DNA from: Aureicoccus marinus
GTDB taxonomy: Bacteria; Bacteroidota; Bacteroidia; Flavobacteriales; Flavobacteriaceae
Assembly (NCBI RefSeq): GCF_002954325.1
Contig: NZ_MQVX01000001.1
Location: 1,332,196-1,396,195, forward strand
Length of the DNA stretch: 64,000 bases
Direction of reading: 5' to 3'
Shown piece after piece: positions 55,046 through 64,000 of this stretch. A program made the translations under genes and the position numbers. Position 1 is the first letter of the stretch, and every line of letters starts with the position of its first letter. Below the pieces are notes generated by a model. That model saw nothing but the letters and a program-made list of their open reading frames with translations. It was not told the origin of the DNA and ran no database searches.

Positions 55046-57301
55046 ATGAAGTCGCTTATTGAGAAAGAATTCGGTATCCCTGTCGACCAGGTCAAGTCTC
55101 TGGCGGGTTACGACAACAAGAACTACCGCATAACTTCCGGGCCAAACAAGTTTGTCTTCAAAACCTACTCCCTGACGGAGGACCTTTTTTACACCGTAAA
55201 TGCCGAGAACGATACCCTTCGCCAACTGGCTAAAACAAGGAGTACGGAAGTGCCTGCCGTACAGCCTTTCCTCGACCAGTCTACCCTCAAAGTCATTGAG
55301 ATCGAGGAGCAGCCAAGGATTTGCCGAATGCTCTCTTTTATGGAAGGAAAGTTTCTTGGCGAGGTGGAACACAATCCACCACTGCTTGCCTCTTTCGGGA
55401 CCTTTTTGGCACAACTGGATAAAAGTTTGCAGGATTTCAGGCACCCGAGCATACAAGCCCGGCAGTGGGAATGGGACCTGCAGTACTTTGATCTGAACAA
55501 GAAGTACATCGTTGATGTTCCCGAGGCTTCCCATCGAAAACTCCTGCTCTACTTCTTTAATCAATTCGAAGAGAACGTACGTCCCTACTTCGGGGAACTA
55601 CGCAAACAAATCATTCACAACGATGCCAACGAGTGGAATGTCTTGATCGAAAACAACCAAGTCTCTGGCATCATTGACTTTGGCGACTTAGCGCATTCTT
55701 TTGTTATCAATGAGGTGGCCATTGCCCTGACCTACCTTTGTTACAATAAGGAAGAACCCTTAAAATGGGTGAGTCCTTTTCTAAAAACCTACCACGAGGT
55801 TTTTCCACTGGAAGAAAAAGAAATCGAGGTCCTTTATTACCTCATCGCCGCGCGACTGTGCACCAGTGTATGCAATTCGGCCCATGCCAAGAAAACGGAC
55901 CCAGAGAATACCTATGCATCCTCCAGTGAAGCCAATGCCTGGAAGATGCTGAAAAAGTGGCTTACAATTAATCCTATTCTGGCCGAAAACACCTTTAGGA
56001 AGGCCATTGGGCTATCTCCAAATTCAGCCTCTACCCAAAAAGCACTTGAAGATCGAAAAGCCTATTTTGGAAAGAACCTGTCTTTGAGCTACAAGGCTCC
56101 GATACACATGAGCCGATCTGTATTTCAGTACATGTATGACGCCGAAGGCAATACCTTTTTAGATGCCTACAACAACATACCACATGTAGGGCATTCACAT
56201 CCTAAAGTGGTAAGGGCGGGGCAAAAACAAATGGCCCGACTCAATACCAATACCCGCTATGTTTATGATGAACTGGCAGAATATGCCGAAAGACTCTTGA
56301 AGTACTTTCCAGCCAAGCTCAATAAAGTCTTCTTTGTGAATTCAGGAAGCGCCGCGAGTGATCTGGCGATGAGACTGGCGCGGGCCCACACCAAGGCCCG
56401 TCATTTCCTGGTCATGGAAGACGGTTACCACGGCAATACCCAGACTTCGATCGATATTAGTGATTACAAATTCAACAACCCCAAAGGCGAGGGTCAAAAA
56501 GAGCATATCTATAAAACCGCTCTTCCAAACACCTATAAAGGCAAATTTGCAGGAGAAACGGAGGCCGGAAAACGCTACGGAGAAGAGGCGGTCGCTCAGA
56601 TTCAAAATAGCCCACACCCGATCGGAGCCTTTATCTGTGAGCCTGTGGTAGGATGTGCCGGGCAAATCCCTTTAGCGAAAGGCTACCTCAAGGAAGTCTA
56701 TCCGGCCATACGAGCCCAAGGCGGGGTCTGTATAAGCGACGAAGTTCAAACCGGTTTTGGACGTTTGGGAGACCACTTTTGGGGCTATGAAGCCCAGGAG
56801 GTCGTTCCGGACATGGTTGTTTTGGGTAAGCCCATTGCCAATGGTCATCCCATGGGAGCGGTGGTCTGCACAACCGAAATTGCCGAGTCCTTCGAAAAAG
56901 GGGTAGAGTTCTTCAGCTCCTTCGGAGGGAATCCGGTTTCCTGTGCCATTGCTAAGGCCGTGCTCGAAGTCATTGAAGAAGAAGGCTTACAAGAAAATGC
57001 ACGCGAGGTCGGCAATTACTACCAGCAGCTTCTAAAAGCTTTGGCCAAGGATCATGCTTGTATAGGAGATGTTCGGGGAATGGGGCTCTTTATTGGAGTA
57101 GAAATCGTCAAAGCCGGGACCCAAGAGCCCGATACGGAGCTCGCCCAGCATTTAAAGAACGAAATGAGACAGAGGCACATCCTTCTGAGTACAGATGGGC
57201 CTTTTGATAATGTCATTAAGACCAAACCCCCCTTGTGTTTTAGTAAAGCCAATGCAGAAGAGGTCGTTAAAAACCTCGAAACCATTTTAAACAGGATCTA
57301 A
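55046..57301 (+). CDS. Fusion of APH-type kinase and class III aminotransferase-fold phospho-lyase
   Basis: The 751-residue protein has an N-terminal choline/aminoglycoside-type kinase (~1-310) with [13 protein letters not shown] (HxDxxxxN catalytic loop) and [10 protein letters not shown]. The C-terminal part (~340-751) is a PLP enzyme with [32 protein letters not shown] and the PLP lysine in [14 protein letters not shown]. Mammalian relatives are separate: hydroxylysine kinase (HYKK) and phosphohydroxylysine or phosphoethanolamine phospho-lyase (PHYKPL, ETNPPL). Fused, they would phosphorylate an amino alcohol and then eliminate phosphate and ammonia. The substrate is inferred by homology only. 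A common longer bacterial form carries an extra M23 domain between the parts; I see none here. Confidence 0.8.
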   Translation: MKSLIEKEFGIPVDQVKSLAGYDNKNYRITSGPNKFVFKTYSLTEDLFYTVNAENDTLRQLAKTRSTEVPAVQPFLDQSTLKVIEIEEQPRICRMLSFMEGKFLGEVEHNPPLLASFGTFLAQLDKSLQDFRHPSIQARQWEWDLQYFDLNKKYIVDVPEASHRKLLLYFFNQFEENVRPYFGELRKQIIHNDANEWNVLIENNQVSGIIDFGDLAHSFVINEVAIALTYLCYNKEEPLKWVSPFLKTYHEVFPLEEKEIEVLYYLIAARLCTSVCNSAHAKKTDPENTYASSSEANAWKMLKKWLTINPILAENTFRKAIGLSPNSASTQKALEDRKAYFGKNLSLSYKAPIHMSRSVFQYMYDAEGNTFLDAYNNIPHVGHSHPKVVRAGQKQMARLNTNTRYVYDELAEYAERLLKYFPAKLNKVFFVNSGSAASDLAMRLARAHTKARHFLVMEDGYHGNTQTSIDISDYKFNNPKGEGQKEHIYKTALPNTYKGKFAGETEAGKRYGEEAVAQIQNSPHPIGAFICEPVVGCAGQIPLAKGYLKEVYPAIRAQGGVCISDEVQTGFGRLGDHFWGYEAQEVVPDMVVLGKPIANGHPMGAVVCTTEIAESFEKGVEFFSSFGGNPVSCAIAKAVLEVIEEEGLQENAREVGNYYQQLLKALAKDHACIGDVRGMGLFIGVEIVKAGTQEPDTELAQHLKNEMRQRHILLSTDGPFDNVIKTKPPLCFSKANAEEVVKNLETILNRI

Positions 57302-57366
57302 ATCTACTGCTATGAAACCAGAAGAACTGGTCTTTTTACTAACTTTCTTCCCCTAAAAGAACCCGA

Positions 57367-58893
57367 ATGAAAAAGCTCTTTACCTTTTTTCTACTCACTG
57401 GTCTATTGACGCTCAACGCGCAAACGACTAGTGAACCCAATGTCGATCTAAAAGCCCTCGACAAGTACTACGCCAAGATGGTCAAGGACTGGGATGTACC
57501 CGGTGTTTCCATTGGAATCGTGAAGGACGGTAAGCTCGTATTTACCGGAAATTTCGGGGTTTTGGAAACAGGTAAAAAAGGGAAGCCAGATCAGAACACC
57601 CTCTACGCCATCGCCTCCAATTCCAAGGCCTTTACTTCGGCCTTGATCGGCATCCTGGTACAAGAAGGAAAATTGGACTGGAACGATAAAGTGAAGGACT
57701 ACCTCCCCTATTTTGCGGTCTACGATGAGTGGGTGAGCAACCACATGACGATTCGGGATTTACTCAGCCACCGCAGTGGTTTGGGTACCTTTAGCGGAGA
57801 TAATATCTGGTACAAATCCAATGCATCGGCAGAACAGATCATCAAAGGAATCAAACACGTTCCGCAGGCCTACGAGTTTCGTTCGGGTTACGGCTACTCC
57901 AACCTCATGTACATCACCGCCGGAGAAGTGATCAAAACAGTCACCGGTAAATCCTGGGCTCAAAATGTAAGGGAGCGTTTACTTCAACCCCTTGGGATGG
58001 ATCGCACCATCGCCTCCCTGGAGGAACTGGAAGGCATGGGCAATTTTTCTACTCCTCATGCGCGTAAAGAGGGCAAGAACTACAGTATTCCTTGGGTGAG
58101 TTGGGATAATGTGGCCGCTACAGGGGGACTGATTTCTAGCGTGGAAGACATCTCTAAATGGATGATTTTTAACCTCAACAACGGTATCATCGGAAAGGAC
58201 ACCATTCTTTCGCGGAATACGCGGAATATGGTGTGGACACCGCACAACAACCATGTCGTAAACCAAGCCGACAAGGAATTTAATCGCCACTTTTCGGCCT
58301 ATGGACTGGGCTGGGGCCTTAGCGACTATCACGGGCGGATGCGTGTAGCGCATACCGGAGGTTACGACGGTTTTATTACCATGGTTTCTTTGGTACCTGA
58401 CGAAAACCTGGGGGTCGTGGTTTTGACCAACGGCGCAAAAAGCCCCATCCGAGCAGCGACTAATTATGCCATCGATGCCTTCTTGGGCATTGAGACCAAG
58501 GACTGGTCTTCCGAACTTCTGGAAGGCTATAACAATTGGAAAAAGAGAGACACACGCGTTCAGTATAGAAAAGACAACCGCGTCCTGAACACCTCTCCAT
58601 CCCTGCAGCCCGCAGCTTTTATTGGGGAGTATACCTCTGATATGTACGGCACCATCAGTATCGTCGAGGACGGAAAAGACCTTAAACTCACCTTTGAGCA
58701 TTCTCCCTTATTGAACGCCACCTTGACCCACTGGCATTACGATGTATGGGAAATTCACTGGGATCACCCCCAGGCCTGGTTTGACTTTGGTACCATTCAA
58801 ATCAAAACCGACAATAACCAAAAAGTGGTAGGCTTTGATTTTGACGTACCCAATGACGATTTCTTCTTTGAAGAATTAAAACCTCATAAATAA
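57367..58893 (+). CDS. Exported serine hydrolase (class C beta-lactamase fold)
   Basis: The 508-residue protein has a signal peptide (KKLFTFFLLTGLLTLNAQ). The catalytic set is Ser84-x-x-Lys87 (ASNSKAF), YSN (GYGYSNLMY) and HTG (AHTGGYDGF). A C-terminal DUF3471-type domain follows from about residue 400. Such proteins act as D-Ala peptidases, esterases or aminopeptidases of D-amino acids. This copy is intact, unlike the related gene at 65-2180. It precedes a DUF2147 gene by 9 bases. Confidence 0.88.
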   Translation: MKKLFTFFLLTGLLTLNAQTTSEPNVDLKALDKYYAKMVKDWDVPGVSIGIVKDGKLVFTGNFGVLETGKKGKPDQNTLYAIASNSKAFTSALIGILVQEGKLDWNDKVKDYLPYFAVYDEWVSNHMTIRDLLSHRSGLGTFSGDNIWYKSNASAEQIIKGIKHVPQAYEFRSGYGYSNLMYITAGEVIKTVTGKSWAQNVRERLLQPLGMDRTIASLEELEGMGNFSTPHARKEGKNYSIPWVSWDNVAATGGLISSVEDISKWMIFNLNNGIIGKDTILSRNTRNMVWTPHNNHVVNQADKEFNRHFSAYGLGWGLSDYHGRMRVAHTGGYDGFITMVSLVPDENLGVVVLTNGAKSPIRAATNYAIDAFLGIETKDWSSELLEGYNNWKKRDTRVQYRKDNRVLNTSPSLQPAAFIGEYTSDMYGTISIVEDGKDLKLTFEHSPLLNATLTHWHYDVWEIHWDHPQAWFDFGTIQIKTDNNQKVVGFDFDVPNDDFFFEELKPHK

Positions 58894-58902
58894 AACCTTT
58901 CT

Positions 58903-59319
58903 ATGAAAAAGTTTCTATCGCTACTGGTTCTCTTGATCAGTGCCAACTCCTTCGGTCAAACCATTCTCGGTCAGTGGGAAACCACGGACGACAAAACAGG
59001 TGAAAAAAAGGCCTTGATCGAAATCTACCAAAAAGGAGATCAGTACTTCGCGAAGATTTTGGACTCCTATATCAGTGAAGAAGGAAAGCTCTGTGACCGT
59101 TGCAAGGGATCCAAAAAGAACCAACCCATTCAAGGCCTGGTGATTATTGAAGGGTTAGAGAAAGACGGCGATGAATTCAATGGAGGCACCATCTTGGATC
59201 CGGAGAACGGCAAGACCTACAAGTGCTACCTGGAACTCGTGGACAAATCAAAACTCAAAGTAAGAGGCTATCTGGGAGTTTCACTCCTGGGAAGAACCCA
59301 ATACTGGACCCGAAAGTAA
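58903..59319 (+). CDS. DUF2147-family exported protein
   Basis: The 138-residue protein has a signal peptide (KKFLSLLVLLISANSFGQ). The DUF2147 pattern is seen in ILGQWETTDDKTGEKKALIEI, CDRCKGSKKNQPIQGLVI and LLGRTQYWTRK at the end. Lipocalin-like small proteins of this family have no fixed function. It follows the serine hydrolase closely and likely shares its transcript. Confidence 0.85.
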   Translation: MKKFLSLLVLLISANSFGQTILGQWETTDDKTGEKKALIEIYQKGDQYFAKILDSYISEEGKLCDRCKGSKKNQPIQGLVIIEGLEKDGDEFNGGTILDPENGKTYKCYLELVDKSKLKVRGYLGVSLLGRTQYWTRK

Positions 59320-59328
59320 AGAGCCGTC

Positions 59329-59805
59329 ATGCAGAACAGCAGTCCCTCTATTAAAACCATCTCCTTGGCTTTCTTCTCTCTAATTGCTCTGATTATTTTA
59401 GCGGATTATGCCTTGCCCGGTTCGTCCAAAACTTCGGAAGTTCAAGAAGTACAAAAGCACAGACAGAATTACTACAACGCGGCCCAGGGCTACCACTACT
59501 CCTATCGGGTAATTACCCCTGAACAATCTATTTCGGTAGCCGAGAATTTTGCCAAGCTCATCCATGATGAACCACAGATTGAATATTCCGTATCTCCTAT
59601 TTTTGGTCAAGTAAACTGGTACAGTCTGCCTTCAGATAGTCAGCATTACACCTACTCCCTCAGGATTGTCTCGGGTTTGGCTTTTCCCCTTGCTTTTTTA
59701 GCACTGGTATTCTTCTCGTACCGTCTGGGTAAAAAATGGAGTTTTCCGCTGCTTGTAGCGCGCATTCTCATGATCGCGAACCTGTGGCTGGTGATCGGAA
59801 GTTAA
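59329..59805 (+). CDS. Small membrane protein of unknown function
   Basis: The 158-residue protein has one N-terminal helix (SLAFFSLIALIILADYAL) and two C-terminal helices (VSGLAFPLAFLALVFFSY; LLVARILMIANLWLVIGS) around an exported middle rich in Tyr and Ser. I do not recognise the family. It starts 9 bases after the DUF2147 gene. Confidence 0.6.
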   Translation: MQNSSPSIKTISLAFFSLIALIILADYALPGSSKTSEVQEVQKHRQNYYNAAQGYHYSYRVITPEQSISVAENFAKLIHDEPQIEYSVSPIFGQVNWYSLPSDSQHYTYSLRIVSGLAFPLAFLALVFFSYRLGKKWSFPLLVARILMIANLWLVIGS

Positions 59806-59845
59806 AGCCCGACTCCTGTTTATTTCCTTTCCGCCCTAAACCCAC

Positions 59846-59857
59846 TAACTTTGCCGT
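59846..59857 (+). promoter_or_regulatory. Promoter placing tsaC transcription start at or near its ATG
   Basis: TAACTTTG (59846-59853) is a perfect -7 box ending four bases before the ATG at 59858. A weak -33 (TTTA or TTTC, about 59819-59826) lies 19-23 bases upstream. The spacing equals that of the membrane protein gene at 8289. Confidence 0.45.
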
Positions 59858-60814
59858 ATGAGCATCATTTCGGATGACATTGAACAGGCAGCTGCCCTTC
59901 TTTCTGAAGGCAAGCTCGTGGCCATTCCCACAGAGACCGTTTACGGACTTGCTGCCAATATCTTTGATCAGGAAGCGGTGAAGAGCATTTTCGCAGTGAA
60001 GCAAAGGCCGCTCTTTAACCCTTTGATTGTACACTTGCACTCTTTGGCTCAGGTTGATGAGATCGCAGCTGAGTTTCCTGAAAAAGCCCGTCAATTAGCC
60101 GATCACTTTTGGCCCGGACCCCTGACCCTCATCCTGAAGAAAAAAGCAGTTGTTCCAGATTTAATCACTGCCGGAAAAGACACCGTTGCTCTTCGTATTC
60201 CCAATCATCCCATCACCCAAGAACTACTGCAGGCCCTTGACTTTCCGATAGCGGCGCCCAGCGCGAATCCTTTTAATCGAATCAGCCCTACACGGGCGGA
60301 ACATGTGGAAGCCTATTTTGGCGATCAAATCCCGATGGTCTTGGAAGGTGGCGAATGTCAACGAGGGATTGAGTCTACTATTGTTGGATTTGAAGAGGGA
60401 GAGGTGATTGTATACCGTCTGGGTTCATTGGCTTTGGAAGATATTGAAAAGGTGGTCGGAAAAGTGAGTTTAAGGAACAAAAAAGAAAAGGCTCCCAACG
60501 CTCCCGGAATGCTTTCTAAACACTATTCACCAAAGACCGAAATGGTCCTGGTTGATGATTTAGCAGTTGCCCTTCGAAACTACCCGGGCTCCTCTATTGG
60601 CGTTCTCCAATTCAGAGCAGATTCCGATCTCGAGGGCTCAATTTATCAAGAGGTTCTTTCGGCAAAGGGAAGTCTGAAAGAAGCAGCCGCCAATTTGTAC
60701 CAAAGCCTGCACAAACTCGATAGCCTGGAACTGGACATCATCCTTGCTGAACGCTTCCCGGAAGAAGGACTGGGTAAAACCATCAACGATCGTTTGGAAC
60801 GAGCGGCTAAGTGA
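59858..60814 (+). CDS. tsaC: L-threonylcarbamoyladenylate synthase, Sua5/YrdC type
   Basis: The 318-residue protein has the YrdC domain (residues ~5-190), with IPTETVYGLAANIFD, KQRPLFNPLIVHLHSL, FWPGPLTLIL and SANPFNRISPT, and a C-terminal Sua5 domain. It makes the threonylcarbamoyl-AMP used for the t6A base of ANN-decoding tRNAs. The long two-domain form is Sua5-like. Its probable promoter lies immediately before the ATG. Confidence 0.93.
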   Translation: MSIISDDIEQAAALLSEGKLVAIPTETVYGLAANIFDQEAVKSIFAVKQRPLFNPLIVHLHSLAQVDEIAAEFPEKARQLADHFWPGPLTLILKKKAVVPDLITAGKDTVALRIPNHPITQELLQALDFPIAAPSANPFNRISPTRAEHVEAYFGDQIPMVLEGGECQRGIESTIVGFEEGEVIVYRLGSLALEDIEKVVGKVSLRNKKEKAPNAPGMLSKHYSPKTEMVLVDDLAVALRNYPGSSIGVLQFRADSDLEGSIYQEVLSAKGSLKEAAANLYQSLHKLDSLELDIILAERFPEEGLGKTINDRLERAAK

Positions 60815-60959
60815 TGCCTCAATTCTTTAATCGAAAACCCACTTCCCTGCTTTTAAAAGTGCAGTTTAACCCCTAGCTTTACCTAAGAATTAGAAAGCAG
60901 TGACGGGCCAATACGCTAACCTTCCACAAGCCCGCGCTTAACCCCCTATATTCTAAGGA

Positions 60960-61787
60960 TTGAAGAAAGCGAAGAAAAAGAAAATTGTCATTCTCGGTGG
61001 CAGCGGTTTTATTGGTGGAAGTCTCTATAAAGAACTTTCCCCCTACTACGATACCCGTGCCTCTTATTGCCACACCACACAACGAGAAAGCAATCAGCAT
61101 TTCTTCCAGTACGATATGCGAGATGACGATATCGTCGCTCACCTCGAGCTCTACAAACCCGACATCATCATTTCTACTTTAAGAGGAGAATTTGCAGCAC
61201 AGGTTCAGGCGCATATTCACCTGATCGAATACGTACAGGCCAACCCGGTCCGCTTAATTTTTATGAGCTCAGCCAACGTCTTTGATGCCTACAGCAAATT
61301 TCCCTCGTACGAATTCGATAAAACCTTATCGATGAGTGTTTATGGGCGATTGAAGATTAAAATAGAAAACGCCTTGCTTCGCTTGCCTCCCGAAAAGAGC
61401 GCCATCCTCCGATTGCCCATGGTCTTCGGGAAAGGATCACCCCGGATAAAAGAAATCAAAAAGGCGCTCCATGAAAAGGAACCCATAGAGGTCTTCCCGA
61501 ACCTCATTGTCAATGTGACCCATGATGACCGATTAAGCCAACAGGTACATTACATCATTAACCGCGACCTGAGCGGGATTTTTCATTTGGGCAGCAAGGA
61601 CCTGGTACTCCACGAAGAGTTCATCAAGGACCTCATTCAAAAACTCGGGAATTATCACCCTCGCCTCAAAAGGGTATTCACCACAAACGATGACCGCTAC
61701 TTAGCGGCCCTGCCCAAGTTCAATCCACTGCCCGATTATTTACAAGCCGAAGTACAGGACGTGGTGGAGCACCACCAGTTGCTCTAA
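60960..61787 (+). CDS. NAD(P)-dependent epimerase/dehydrogenase-like protein
   Basis: The 275-residue protein starts at TTG 60960. The Rossmann motif VILGGSGFIGGSLYKEL is at residues ~9-25. FMSSANVFDAY and SVYGRLKIKIENALL place the Tyr/Lys pair as in the extended SDR family (RmlD or dTDP-rhamnose reductase-like). Substrate unknown. Confidence 0.75.
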   Translation: MKKAKKKKIVILGGSGFIGGSLYKELSPYYDTRASYCHTTQRESNQHFFQYDMRDDDIVAHLELYKPDIIISTLRGEFAAQVQAHIHLIEYVQANPVRLIFMSSANVFDAYSKFPSYEFDKTLSMSVYGRLKIKIENALLRLPPEKSAILRLPMVFGKGSPRIKEIKKALHEKEPIEVFPNLIVNVTHDDRLSQQVHYIINRDLSGIFHLGSKDLVLHEEFIKDLIQKLGNYHPRLKRVFTTNDDRYLAALPKFNPLPDYLQAEVQDVVEHHQLL

Positions 61788-61824
61788 GTGTTTTGCCTTC
61801 GTAATTTTATCAAAACGCATTACT

Positions 61825-62106
61825 ATGACCGCATTAAACGAATCCCAGATCCTCGAAAAACTGCAGGACCTACCCCATTGGACATTTGAAGATGGACGTC
61901 TACATCGCAAACTCGAATTCAAGGATTTTAAAAGCTGTTTTGCCTTTATGACCCTTATCGCGTTTGAAGCCGAGGCCCAAAAGCACCACCCGGATTGGTA
62001 CAACGTATACAACCGTTTGCTCATCCAACTGAGCACTCATGATGCAGGGGGCATCACCGAGAATGATTTTACCCTGGCACACACCATCGAAAAGCTTTAC
62101 GGTTAG
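61825..62106 (+). CDS. phhB: 4a-hydroxytetrahydrobiopterin dehydratase
   Basis: The 93-residue protein has the PCD motif: AQKHHPDWYNVYNRLLIQLS with the His-His-Pro-Asp pair, and THDAGGITENDFTLAHTIE with a late His. PCD dehydrates 4a-hydroxytetrahydrobiopterin after aromatic amino acid hydroxylation. No hydroxylase gene is in view. Confidence 0.93.
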   Translation: MTALNESQILEKLQDLPHWTFEDGRLHRKLEFKDFKSCFAFMTLIAFEAEAQKHHPDWYNVYNRLLIQLSTHDAGGITENDFTLAHTIEKLYG

Positions 62107-62125
62107 TCGGGTTTCTTTAAATTTG
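62096..62125 (+). promoter_or_regulatory. Candidate promoter of the YebC-family gene
   Basis: TTTA (62096-62099, a 3 of 4 match to TTTG) and TAAATTTG (62118-62125, perfect) are 18 bases apart, 24 bases before the ATG at 62150. Confidence 0.45.
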
Positions 62126-62149
62126 TTACTGTTCGAATTGAATTGAATT

Positions 62150-62860
62150 ATGGGAAGAGCATTTGAATTCCGCAAAGCCAGAAAAATGAAACGTTGGGCA
62201 GCCATGTCCAAAGCCTTTACCCGTATCGGGAAGGATATTGTCATGGCCGTAAAAGAGGGTGGTCCTGATCCAGATGCCAACTCCCGACTGCGTGCTGTAA
62301 TTCAAAATGCCAAGGCGGTAAACATGCCCAAAGACAATATCGAAAGGGCCATCAAACGCGCTTCCGATAAGAATCAGGGCGACTACAAAGAACTGCTTTA
62401 TGAAGGATACGCGCCTCACGGTATTGCCATTCTGGTCGAAACGGCAACCGACAACAACACCCGGACCGTGGCGAACATCCGCAGTTACTTCAACAAGTGC
62501 AACGGAAGTCTCGGCACCTCCGGTTCAGTGGAATTCATGTTCGACCACACCTGCAATTTCCGTATCAATGGCGAGGGTATCGACCCCGAAGAGCTGGAAC
62601 TCGAAATGATTGATTACGGGGCTGAGGAGGTTTTTGTGGATGAAGATGGAATTCTGATTTACGCACCCTTCGAGCAATTTGGAGCTATTCAAAAAGAACT
62701 GGAAAGCCGCGAAATTGAGATTCTTTCATCCGGTTTTGAACGCATTCCTCAGGTGACTAAACAACTCAATGAAGAACAGGTGGCCGATGTAGAAAAGCTT
62801 CTCGAAAAAATTGAGGAAGATGATGACGTACAAAACGTCTACCACACCATGCAGGAATAG
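62150..62860 (+). CDS. YebC/PmpR-family protein
   Basis: The 236-residue cytoplasmic protein begins MGRAFEFRKARKMKRWAAMS and has DPDANSRLRAVIQNAKAVNMP, the standard YebC start. YebC-family members bind DNA as transcription regulators (PmpR) or, in one branch, rescue ribosomes at proline stretches. The branch cannot be chosen by eye. Its stop codon abuts the next frame. Confidence 0.92.
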   Translation: MGRAFEFRKARKMKRWAAMSKAFTRIGKDIVMAVKEGGPDPDANSRLRAVIQNAKAVNMPKDNIERAIKRASDKNQGDYKELLYEGYAPHGIAILVETATDNNTRTVANIRSYFNKCNGSLGTSGSVEFMFDHTCNFRINGEGIDPEELELEMIDYGAEEVFVDEDGILIYAPFEQFGAIQKELESREIEILSSGFERIPQVTKQLNEEQVADVEKLLEKIEEDDDVQNVYHTMQE

Positions 62861-62919
62861 TGTTAGGATTTCCTTTCACTTTCGTCCAAGCAAGAGATAA
62901 GCTATACTACACCCATTCC

Positions 62920-63408
62920 ATGAGATTTCTCCTTTTGCTTTTTTTCTTGCCCTTTGCGCTCCAGGCGCAAAACATGACTCCTGAACGATTGGAGGAGCTC
63001 ATTCGTCAAGAAGCCGACTCCGTTCAGACTCAAAACAACATGATTCAATTTAAGGTGAACCAGTCCGTGCTTTTGTGCATCTACGACGCCAATGCGAACC
63101 GTATGCGCATCATCTCACCGATTGTGGAGCGGAGTGCTTTGGAAGAAAAAGATCTTTTGAATGCTTTGGTAGCCAACTTTCATTCGGCCCTGGATGTTCG
63201 TTATGCCTTATCCGACGAAATCATTTGGTCGGTCTATACCCACCCCCTGCAACAGCTCTCTGATGCCCAAGTGGTTGATGCCATCCAGCAGGTTTACGCT
63301 GCGGCCCTCACTTTTGGCAATACCTTTTCCAGTACGGGTATGATTTTTCCGAGAAGCGTAAACAGCCGGAGAATAAAAAAAGAAAGAGATTCGGTGCGGA
63401 AGTTCTAG
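62920..63408 (+). CDS. Exported protein of unknown function, possibly YbjN-like
   Basis: From ATG 62920 the protein has 162 residues and a signal peptide (RFLLLLFFLPFALQAQ). The upstream in-frame TTG/GTG region at 62860 lacks such a signal, which decides the start. The body (IYDANANRMRIISPIVE; NFHSALDVRYALSDEIIWSV) resembles small YbjN/chaperone-fold proteins, but I cannot confirm that. A basic tail ends it. It converges on the HAD gene, overlapping its end by four bases. Confidence 0.6.
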   Translation: MRFLLLLFFLPFALQAQNMTPERLEELIRQEADSVQTQNNMIQFKVNQSVLLCIYDANANRMRIISPIVERSALEEKDLLNALVANFHSALDVRYALSDEIIWSVYTHPLQQLSDAQVVDAIQQVYAAALTFGNTFSSTGMIFPRSVNSRRIKKERDSVRKF

Positions 63409-64000
63409 TGCTTCAGATAAGACAGTATATCCCGAAGAGAATCCAATTTTAAATAGTCTTTGCGTAGTTGTTCTTCGTCCTTGACTTCCTCATGCGCCCA
63501 GGTGGTATGGAAAGGTACGTGCGCCGCCTGAGCCCCCAATTCAATAAGAGGCAGTACATCCGATTTTAGGGAGTTCCCAATCATCAAAAACTCTTCTACC
63601 GGGATTTGCAAGTGTTCTAAGAGGTGGGCGTAGTTCGAGGATTGCTTATCGCTCAGCACCTCGACGTGGTGGAAGTAATCGATTAAGCCCGACTTTTCGA
63701 GCTTCCGCTCCTGATCCAAAAGATCTCCTTTGGTTAGAACTATCAGGCGGTAATGGGGTTGCAGGGCTTGAAGTACCTCCTCCACGCCTTCCAACAGTTC
63801 GACCGGATGCGAAATCATGGTCTTCCCCATTTCCAGTATTTTCCACAGGGTTTCTGGCGGCACCTCTCCGTTCGAAAGGTCCAAAGCAGACTCTATCATA
63901 GACAGCATAAAACCTTTGATCCCATAACCGTAAATGCCCAGGTTTTGCATTTCGACCTTAAACAATTCCTGATCGATCTTATTCTTGGTCTCGTAGCCTT
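63405..64000 (-). CDS. HAD-superfamily hydrolase (partial; N-terminus beyond the right edge)
   Basis: The reading frame stays open to the window end, so the catalytic DxD motif is not in view. The visible 198 residues include VLTKGDLLDQERKLEKSGL (motif II with Thr, then Lys) and EEFLMIGNSLKSDVLPLIEL (motif III/IV acidic pair), typical of small-molecule phosphatases of the HAD family. The TTG at 63965 is internal to the frame and not the true start. Substrate unknown. Confidence 0.85.
   Translation of the reverse strand, partial: GYETKNKIDQELFKVEMQNLGIYGYGIKGFMLSMIESALDLSNGEVPPETLWKILEMGKTMISHPVELLEGVEEVLQALQPHYRLIVLTKGDLLDQERKLEKSGLIDYFHHVEVLSDKQSSNYAHLLEHLQIPVEEFLMIGNSLKSDVLPLIELGAQAAHVPFHTTWAHEEVKDEEQLRKDYLKLDSLRDILSYLKH

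Noticed and set aside
1..64000. CRISPR array or phage defence system
   Set aside because: No regularly spaced repeats, cas genes or known defence genes were found.

Overview
The window reads as a chromosomal segment of a Bacteroidota bacterium, most likely a marine Flavobacteriales relative. The grounds are protein families and signals: a ClpC with UVR linker, a fused aspartokinase/homoserine dehydrogenase followed by thrB and thrC, a 7TM-HD (PgpH) phosphohydrolase, a DUF6090 protein, many SPII lipoproteins, no clear Shine-Dalgarno sites, and promoters of the form TTG-N17..23-TAnnTTTG. Genus cannot be decided by eye.

Layout. 1-9 kb: minus-strand exported hydrolases (a serine hydrolase, an N-acyl-D-amino-acid deacylase and an S41 peptidase) with an AraC-type membrane regulator and unknown proteins. 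9.3-11.8 kb: a YfcC-type transporter with an ArgE-like deacylase. 12.1-12.3 kb: tRNA-Pro and tRNA-Ser with promoter and terminator. 12.4-23.1 kb: housekeeping block (pgpH, thiolase, an NlpC/P60-like protein, a TPR protein, gyrA, clpC). 23.3-31.3 kb: nnr, the threonine operon thrA-thrB-thrC, gcvT. 31.3-47.8 kb: a visibly AT-rich accessory region with wide spacers and decayed genes. It holds a DUF6090 protein, a 1171-residue propeller sensor fused to a class III nucleotide cyclase, a lysozyme-inhibitor-like lipoprotein, an AraC/DUF1772/AhpD/NmrA cassette, and three lipoproteins (DUF1254, ADP-ribosylglycohydrolase, YtcJ-type amidohydrolase). 47.9-64 kb: back to core composition, with a DUF885 protein, VOC and GIY-YIG proteins, a second YfcC-type transporter, mltG, a LAS-type peptidase, a kinase/phospho-lyase fusion, a serine hydrolase, Sua5, pterin dehydratase, YebC and a HAD hydrolase cut by the right edge.

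Recurrent themes are exported hydrolases for peptides and acyl or D-amino acids paired with two paralogous YfcC-type carriers, and cell-wall enzymes. Six genes, including the normally essential-type thrA and pgpH, are broken by one-base shifts, five of them at or beside homopolymer runs. That points to assembly error rather than biology, whereas the NmrA-like gene at 42.1 kb is truly decayed by internal deletions. The items most worth following are the propeller-cyclase, the NlpC/P60 protein whose catalytic Cys is Ala, the kinase/phospho-lyase fusion, the exported ADP-ribosylglycohydrolase and the AT-rich region itself.
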